A DNA stretch of 60,154 nucleotides from Oscillospiraceae bacterium. GTDB taxonomy: Bacteria > Bacillota > Clostridia > UBA1381 > UBA9506. This document shows, piece by piece, positions 56,656 through 60,154 of this stretch. The DNA lies in contig SVKI01000007.1 of NCBI GenBank assembly GCA_015068555.1, positions 1 to 60,154 of the forward strand, in the 5' to 3' direction. Below the pieces are notes generated by a model that saw nothing but the letters and a program-made list of their open reading frames with translations, ran no database searches and was not told the origin of the DNA. Every line of letters begins with the position of its first letter. Position 1 is the first letter of the stretch. The translations under genes and the position numbers were made by a program.

Positions 56656-57822
56656 ATGTTTAACATTTTAACTCTTAATAAAATCTCTCCGCTGGGACTA
56701 AATCGTTTTGATTCTGCAGCCTATAGTGTTTCTGACAGCTGCGACAACCCGGATGGTATCATTTTGCGCAGCTTTTCCATGCACGATATGGAACTGCCCG
56801 CATCCTTAAAGGCTGTTGCAAGAGCCGGCGCAGGCGTTAACAACATTCCCATTGATGTTTGCACAGAAAAGGGTATCGTTGTGTTTAACACACCGGGTGC
56901 AAATGCTAATGCAGTAAAAGAACTGGTAATTGCCGGTTTGTTCTTAGCCGGAAGAAACATCACCGGCGGTATTGAATGGGCTAAAACCCTGCATGGCAAG
57001 GGCGCAGACGTTCCCAAACTGGTTGAAAAGGGCAAGGGGCAGTTTGTTGGCCCTGAAATCAAAGGTAAAAGATTGGGCGTTATCGGCTTAGGTGCCATCG
57101 GTGTTATGGTAGCAAATGCCGCTTTGCAGCTTGGCATGGATGTTATTGGTTATGACCCGTATCTGACGATTGATGCGGCATGGCATCTTTCTGACAGAGT
57201 ACACAAAGCAAAAGACATTAACGAAATTTATGCTAACAGTGATTATATCACCCTGCATGTTCCACAGAACGATTCAACCAAAAACATGATTTGTTCTGAT
57301 ACCTTAAAGCTCATGAAAAACGGCGTTCGCATCTTAAACTTCTCCCGTGGCGGCTTGGTTAACGAGGCACACCTGGCTGCAGCAATTGAAGAAAAGAAGG
57401 TTGCCTGCTATGTAACAGACTTCCCGAGCGATGCGGTTTTATCCATGGAAAATGTCATTGCGATTCCGCACTTGGGCGCATCAACACCGGAATCCGAAGA
57501 TAACTGTGCTGAAATGGCGGCCTGCGAATTGGTTGATTATTTGGAAAACGGTAACATCGTGAACTCGGTTAATTTCCCTGCTTGCTCTATGGCGCGTGAA
57601 GGTAAAGGCCGCGTAACAATTTTGCATAAAAATATTCCCAACATGCTGAGCCAGTTCTCATCCTTAATGGCAGAAAAGAATCTGAACATCTTAAACATGA
57701 TGAATAAGAATAAGGGTGAAAATGCTTACACTATCATGGATATTGATGGTGTAGTGGATGCTGAAATTGAGAATGCTATCAATATGATTGAAGGCGTTTT
57801 GGGTGTTCGTATTTTCAACTAA
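56656..57822 (+). CDS. serA: D-3-phosphoglycerate dehydrogenase
   Basis: 388 residues from ATG 56656 (MFNILTLNKISPLGLN), preceded by AGAGGGA. First step of serine synthesis. NAD-binding GVIGLGAIGVMVANAA, catalytic FSRGGLVNE and PHLGASTPESEDN are present. A C-terminal ACT-like domain from about residue 315 (VTILHKNIPNMLSQFSSLMA) may sense serine. serB is not in the window. Confidence 0.95.
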   Translation: MFNILTLNKISPLGLNRFDSAAYSVSDSCDNPDGIILRSFSMHDMELPASLKAVARAGAGVNNIPIDVCTEKGIVVFNTPGANANAVKELVIAGLFLAGRNITGGIEWAKTLHGKGADVPKLVEKGKGQFVGPEIKGKRLGVIGLGAIGVMVANAALQLGMDVIGYDPYLTIDAAWHLSDRVHKAKDINEIYANSDYITLHVPQNDSTKNMICSDTLKLMKNGVRILNFSRGGLVNEAHLAAAIEEKKVACYVTDFPSDAVLSMENVIAIPHLGASTPESEDNCAEMAACELVDYLENGNIVNSVNFPACSMAREGKGRVTILHKNIPNMLSQFSSLMAEKNLNILNMMNKNKGENAYTIMDIDGVVDAEIENAINMIEGVLGVRIFN

Positions 57823-57834
57823 TGATTGAACTTT

Positions 57835-57865
57835 AAAAGGGTCTTGCAAGTGCAAGACCCTTTTT
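57835..57865 (+). terminator. Terminator after serA
   Basis: AAAAGGGTCTTGCA (57835-57848) / TGCAAGACCCTTTT, loop AG, ending in TTTTT; 14-bp perfect stem. Confidence 0.92.
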
Positions 57866-57895
57866 ATATGCTTTATTTATATTTTATGAATCAAA

Positions 57896-58744
57896 TTAAA
57901 GATTTGCCATTTTGTCTGTCAGGAAGTTGTAGGCCGTGCGAATGTCACCGGCTACGTCTTCGCCAACCTCGCGCTCGATGGTTAAGAATCCGCGATAACC
58001 GATATCGTAAAGTGCTTTTAAGTAGTTATCAAAATCAACCCGGCCCTGTCCTAAAGGCTCTTCGTGGAAGGCGGCTCCGGTTTTGATTTCTTCTTCCACC
58101 ATGCCATAAATGATTTCGGGATCTTTATCTAACAACTTAACGCCGTCTTTTGCGTGGGTGTGCACGATGTAATCCTTCAGCGTGTAAACAGCCTGAACAG
58201 GATCATCACCTGTGACCATAACCAAATTTGCGGGATCTAAGTTAACAGAAACACCGCGGGAATTTAAAGTATCTAAAAATTCCTTCAAAACAATGGCGCG
58301 TTCAGGTCCTGTCTCAACGGCAAAATGAGCATCAATGCTGTCAGCGTAATTGGCAAGCTCAAAGCAGGCTTCCTGCATCACTTTATAACGGTCATGGTTT
58401 TTATCAGCCGGAACAACACCGATGTGTGTTGTTACAATATTGGTTTCTAAATCCTTGGCAAGGTCGATGATTCTTTTAGAATCTTCAATCAAGGTCGGGT
58501 TTTTGGCGGGATCAGTAAACCCTTGACCAAGGTCACCACAGATGGCGGAAAAGCACAGGCCGTTTGATTTAACCATGTCAAGCAGTTCTTTTCTCTTAAC
58601 AGCGTTTAGATTTCGTGGGGAATGCTCGCCATAGGTGGCATACATCTGGATGCCTTTGGCACCGATTTGGGTACATTTTTTTAGGGCAGAACCAAAATCT
58701 TCTTTAAAGCAGTCAATGATAATTCCAATAGGAAAACGATACAT
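57896..58744 (-). CDS. Sugar phosphate isomerase/epimerase-like TIM-barrel protein
   Basis: 282 residues from ATG 58744 (MYRFPIGIIIDCFKED), with AAAGGAAG upstream. AP-endonuclease-2 superfamily: GAKGIQMYAT, VTTHIGVVPADKNH, FAVETGPE, VNLDPANLV, HTHAKDG and the final FLTIEREVG give a typical metal-bound xylose isomerase-like barrel. Carries out isomerisation or epimerisation of an unknown sugar. It is divergent from an AraC regulator, likely its controller. Confidence 0.85.
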   Translation of the reverse strand: MYRFPIGIIIDCFKEDFGSALKKCTQIGAKGIQMYATYGEHSPRNLNAVKRKELLDMVKSNGLCFSAICGDLGQGFTDPAKNPTLIEDSKRIIDLAKDLETNIVTTHIGVVPADKNHDRYKVMQEACFELANYADSIDAHFAVETGPERAIVLKEFLDTLNSRGVSVNLDPANLVMVTGDDPVQAVYTLKDYIVHTHAKDGVKLLDKDPEIIYGMVEEEIKTGAAFHEEPLGQGRVDFDNYLKALYDIGYRGFLTIEREVGEDVAGDIRTAYNFLTDKMANL

Positions 58745-58789
58745 GTAAAGCTTCCTTTCTAATATTTTACTTGTTTTTATCATGCACAT

Positions 58790-58818
58790 ATTGTATAATA
58801 ATAAGGCGTAAATGTAAA
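58790..58818 (-). promoter_or_regulatory. Promoter of the epimerase-like gene
   Basis: Minus strand TTTACA (58813-58818), 17-nt spacer, TACAAT (58790-58795), about 45 nt before the ATG. Confidence 0.8.
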
Positions 58819-58868
58819 GCATTGATATTGCTTGAATTTAACACAATATTGCTTTTGTGGGTGAGTCT

Positions 58869-59675
58869 ATGTATCGTTACGAGTCACATGCAGGATTGAT
58901 AGATCCTGATTTTCCTGTCATTTTTCATTTTAACCATCTTGAAGGGGATTCGTTTTTTAGTCATTGGCACGAGAATATAGAACTGTTATATATTTTAGAG
59001 GGAAGCGCGCAAGTGACGAGCGATCAGGTTTCGCTTCCTGTAAAAGCGGGGCAGATTGCTGTTGTCAATTCGAATCATATTCACACTGTTTTGCCGGAAG
59101 GCGCGGTTTCATTTTACTGCCTGATTATTGATAAACAGTTTTTGGAGACATTCGGTATCGATGTAGAAAAAAACGTTTTTAAACGGGTGATTGATGCGCC
59201 TAAAGCGTTAGAGTTATATTTGCAAATTGCCGACGAAATTCAGAAAAAAAGTGACTATTACGAGGCACAGGTCAGGTCGTTGGTTGTCTCTTTATTGGTT
59301 CTCATGAAGAGAGAATGTGTAACCTTTACCGCCGCTTTGTCGGATACAGCACCAGACAGAAAACTTAGCACAGCTAAAGAAGTACTCAGGTATTTGCAGA
59401 AGCATTACAGGGAACAAATATCCTTAGAACAGGTGGCAGAGTGTGTTGGGTTTAATAAATACTATCTTGCGCACCTGTTTAAAGAAACGGTGGGATGTTC
59501 TGTGGTGCAATATTTAAATTATCTGCGGTGTTCCTATGCTAAAAACTTATTACAAACCACAAGCCAAACCGTTGCAGAGGTGGCAGAAGCATGCGGCTTT
59601 TTTAACCTTTCTTATTTTTCTCGCACCTATAAAAAGCACATGTCTGTTCTGCCGCGGGATGAAAAAAGACTGTAA
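58869..59675 (+). CDS. AraC-family transcription regulator
   Basis: About 268 residues from ATG 58869; an in-frame GTG at 58857 is possible and neither has a strong ribosome site. N-terminal cupin-type sensor (SHWHENIELLYILEGSAQVTS) and two C-terminal helix-turn-helices (ISLEQVAECVGFNKYYLAHLFKE split as ISLEQVAECVGF / YLAHLFKETVG, and VAEVAEACGFFNLSYFSRTY). Divergent from the epimerase-like gene, so it may be its sugar-responsive activator. Confidence 0.9.
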   Translation: MYRYESHAGLIDPDFPVIFHFNHLEGDSFFSHWHENIELLYILEGSAQVTSDQVSLPVKAGQIAVVNSNHIHTVLPEGAVSFYCLIIDKQFLETFGIDVEKNVFKRVIDAPKALELYLQIADEIQKKSDYYEAQVRSLVVSLLVLMKRECVTFTAALSDTAPDRKLSTAKEVLRYLQKHYREQISLEQVAECVGFNKYYLAHLFKETVGCSVVQYLNYLRCSYAKNLLQTTSQTVAEVAEACGFFNLSYFSRTYKKHMSVLPRDEKRL

Positions 59676-59762
59676 TCATTATGCCAAAATTTGTTGCTTA
59701 ATTTAAAATTCTGTTACAATATGGTGGATTTGATTGAAAAAAAAGATGCTATACTATATAAT

Positions 59763-59993
59763 GATTTCATCGGAGATGAAATCAGCGATATAAATTCCTG
59801 ACGGAATTTGCGATATATACTGCGTACGCGATATATCTAAAGATGCGATATATTTTTGAATATCCTCGCCGTAGGCGAGATATGTCAAAAATGAGAAAAG
59901 GAATTTATATCATATAGCAACGGAGCAAAGCGGAGTTATATCGCGTTTGAACGAAGTGAAAATATATCGCACGAGCGTGAGCGAGTATATCGC
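59763..59993. repeat. GCGATATAT-spaced multi-hairpin array
   Basis: About 230 bp with no ORF. GCGATATA(T) occurs at 59785, 59810, 59828 and 59845; the inverse (T)ATATCGC at 59936, 59962 and 59986. Between them lie hairpins: GATTTCATC/GATGAAATC (59763-59771/59775-59783), AAATTCC/GGAATTT (59792-59798/59803-59809), palindrome GCGTACGC (59822-59829) and CTCGCC/GGCGAG (59865-59870/59874-59879). The inward-facing motif orientation suggests a symmetric MITE-like element. Confidence 0.7.
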
Positions 59994-60016
59994 CAATACT
60001 GATGGCATCTAAATCG

Positions 60017-60044
60017 TTTACTCATTTTATCATTGTGCTATAAT
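60017..60044 (+). promoter_or_regulatory. Promoter facing a hairpin at the right edge
   Basis: TTTACT (60017-60022), 16-nt spacer, TATAAT (60039-60044). The next gene, if any, lies beyond the window. Confidence 0.6.
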
Positions 60045-60045
60045 A

Positions 60046-60101
60046 GGGACAAGTCAAGAAAACCTTGATATTTCAAGGGTTTCGAAGACTTGTCTCTTTT
60101 T
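60046..60101 (+). terminator. Nested hairpin with T-run directly after a promoter
   Basis: GGGACAAGTC (60046-60055) pairs with GACTTGTCTC (60087-60096), enclosing CCTTGA/TCAAGG (60063-60068/60073-60078), followed by TTTTT. It may terminate a very short RNA or mark an integration junction; see the findings. Confidence 0.6.
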
Positions 60102-60154
60102 GTTTTGCAAAAAGAACAAGCTCAATTTTCATTTAAAGTCTAAAATTTATAGCA

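Noticed and set aside
59763-59993. Possible CRISPR array or replication origin iterons
   Set aside because: The GCGATATAT unit is only 9 nt, changes orientation halfway and no cas, dnaA or rep gene is near.

Overview
The window looks like a chromosomal segment of a spore-forming Clostridia-type Firmicute, plausibly a gut commensal. The evidence is a complete spoIIIAA-AH operon, spo0A, a clostridial 2[4Fe-4S] ferredoxin, SLH-domain surface protein, strong AGGAGG ribosome sites with TTG and GTG starts, sigma-A promoters close to consensus, and a beta-glucuronidase locus typical of gut bacteria. No rRNA, CRISPR array, intact insertion sequence or prophage was seen. I cannot name the genus from sequence alone.

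Layout. 1-2.3 kb is an accessory-looking, AT-rich edge: a partial stalk/NPCBM-like secreted protein, a ribbon-helix-helix regulator, a doubtful small membrane ORF, hairpin repeats and one tRNA-Ile(CAU). 2.3-7.4 kb (minus strand) has secA-prfB followed by an SLH-anchored glucosaminidase. 7.6-13.1 kb (plus) has rho, an orphan cobU, ireB, queG and a U32 peptidase/hydroxylase. 13.1-19.7 kb is a cell-shape block: NusG-II protein, Gx transporter, maf, mreBCD, pbp2, then mgsA. 19.7-23.9 kb has ligA, an unknown zinc-ribbon protein, an amidohydrolase and a 33-residue Cys-rich sporulation-type peptide. 24.0-28.8 kb is the whole spoIIIA operon.

28.8-33.7 kb is a glucuronide locus: uidA and a GPH-family symporter on the minus strand, divergent from kdgK, sharing a palindrome in the 324-bp gap. 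33.8-39.8 kb is purF-M-N-H-D, the last four being close-packed with purF. 39.8-43.6 kb has mutY, a Thr/Pro-rich membrane protein, tsaE-tsaB, rpiB and dCMP deaminase, ending tail to tail with spo0A. 45-54.7 kb has pnp, a B12-binding radical SAM protein, a small DUF2007-like protein, pfkA, murD and three overlapping M42 aminopeptidases. 54.7-59.7 kb has a small membrane protein, ferredoxin, serC-serA, a sugar phosphate isomerase-like protein and a divergent AraC regulator. The last 0.4 kb holds a multi-hairpin repeat and a promoter-hairpin-terminator unit.

Most of the window is ordinary core genome. The parts that merit attention are the intergenic elements: a nested hairpin repeat at 2.0-2.27 kb, a 317-bp element with near-perfect 40-bp terminal inverted repeats at 28.8-29.1 kb, and a GCGATATAT-spaced array at 59.8-60.0 kb. 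Also notable are the M42 triplet with one altered metal ligand, the ligA-linked unknown zinc protein, and the prfB gene that lacks the usual programmed frameshift. No clearly new multi-gene system was recognised.
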